DNA of 6,014 nt from positions 6,326 to 12,339 of the forward strand of contig PATJ01000002.1 in assembly GCA_002713545.1 (NCBI GenBank), in the 5' to 3' direction. Below, piece by piece: positions 5,928 to 6,014 of this stretch. Position 1 is the first letter of the stretch; the number at the start of each line of letters is the position of its first letter. The stretch is from Acidimicrobiaceae bacterium. GTDB taxonomy: Bacteria > Actinomycetota > Acidimicrobiia > Acidimicrobiales > MedAcidi-G1. The translations under genes were made by a program, and so were the position numbers. The notes beneath the pieces are model-generated. The model was given only the letters and a program-made list of their open reading frames with translations. It made no database searches and had not been told where the DNA came from.

Positions 5928-6014
5928 TCAGATATCTTCTACTGAATAGGCCTGTACGTTACCCTTGCGGGTTACGCCGCCAACCGAGTTTCCTAATACG
6001 TTCTCGATACCGGC
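5928..6014 (-). CDS. C-terminal end of an unidentified protein, 5' end outside window
   Basis: The minus strand is open from the window edge for 28 codons to a TGA at 5928-5930. The residues include ENVLGNSVGGVTRKG and end in AYSVEDI. Most codons follow the purine-N-pyrimidine pattern (GCC GGT ATC, AAC, GGC GGC), and the other two minus frames contain stops, which favours this frame. I do not recognise the family from this short piece. It is on the same strand as the TPR gene but is separated from it by 105 bases containing a hairpin, so co-transcription is uncertain. Confidence 0.55.
   Translation of the reverse strand, partial: AGIENVLGNSVGGVTRKGNVQAYSVEDI

Noticed and set aside
5915..6014. 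Plus-strand open frame from ATG 5915 running off the window
   Set aside because: It is Arg/Leu-rich and shadow-like, and the opposite minus frame shows a better purine-N-pyrimidine codon pattern, so I kept the minus-strand fragment.
1..6014. Mobile element, defence system or biosynthetic cluster
   Set aside because: No transposase, integrase, nuclease, toxin-antitoxin pair or long direct repeats were seen; the genes are mostly housekeeping or general-purpose families.

Overview
The window carries seven protein genes and almost no free DNA; no gene-free stretch exceeds about 105 bases. I read it as chromosomal DNA of an archaeon. An uncultured marine Thermoplasmatota (Marine Group II / Poseidoniales type) is my best guess, at moderate confidence. 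The reasons are a deoxyhypusine-synthase family gene, an enolase with archaeal-style motifs (SIEDPF, KTGAPAR), a single-domain-pair Lrp/AsnC regulator, weak or absent Shine-Dalgarno sites, TATA-like AT boxes close to start codons, and T-runs without hairpins directly after stop codons. I see no tRNA, rRNA, CRISPR array, insertion sequence, integrase or defence island.

Layout. Positions 1-655 (+) hold the 3' part of a deoxyhypusine synthase-like gene that enters from the left. It converges on enolase (652-1899, -), and the two stop codons share a CTAG palindrome. Upstream of enolase on the same strand is a Cys/His-rich protein of unknown function (1947-2450, -), probably co-transcribed with it. 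A 76-bp AT-rich divergent promoter region (2451-2526) with an inverted repeat separates this pair from an Lrp/AsnC-family regulator (2527-2946, +). The regulator converges, with no intervening base, on a thioredoxin-fold redoxin of the PRX_like1 type (2947-3495, -). That gene lies 26 bases downstream of a 766-residue membrane-anchored TPR protein (3522-5822, -), and the two form a likely operon. A 105-bp spacer with a perfect 8-bp-stem inverted repeat follows. The window ends inside the 3' end of another minus-strand gene (5928-6014).

How they work together. The regulator sits head-to-head with the unknown gene plus enolase and may control itself and that pair; this rests on position and the inverted repeat only. 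The TPR protein and redoxin are probably translated from one message and could form a membrane-linked scaffold/redox pair. Nothing here amounts to a clearly new multi-gene system. The most interesting items are the altered spermidine-site residues in the deoxyhypusine synthase-like protein, the transcription-stop T-runs buried in the last codons of the opposing genes, the two inverted repeats at promoter-like positions, and the unrecognised Cys/His-rich protein.
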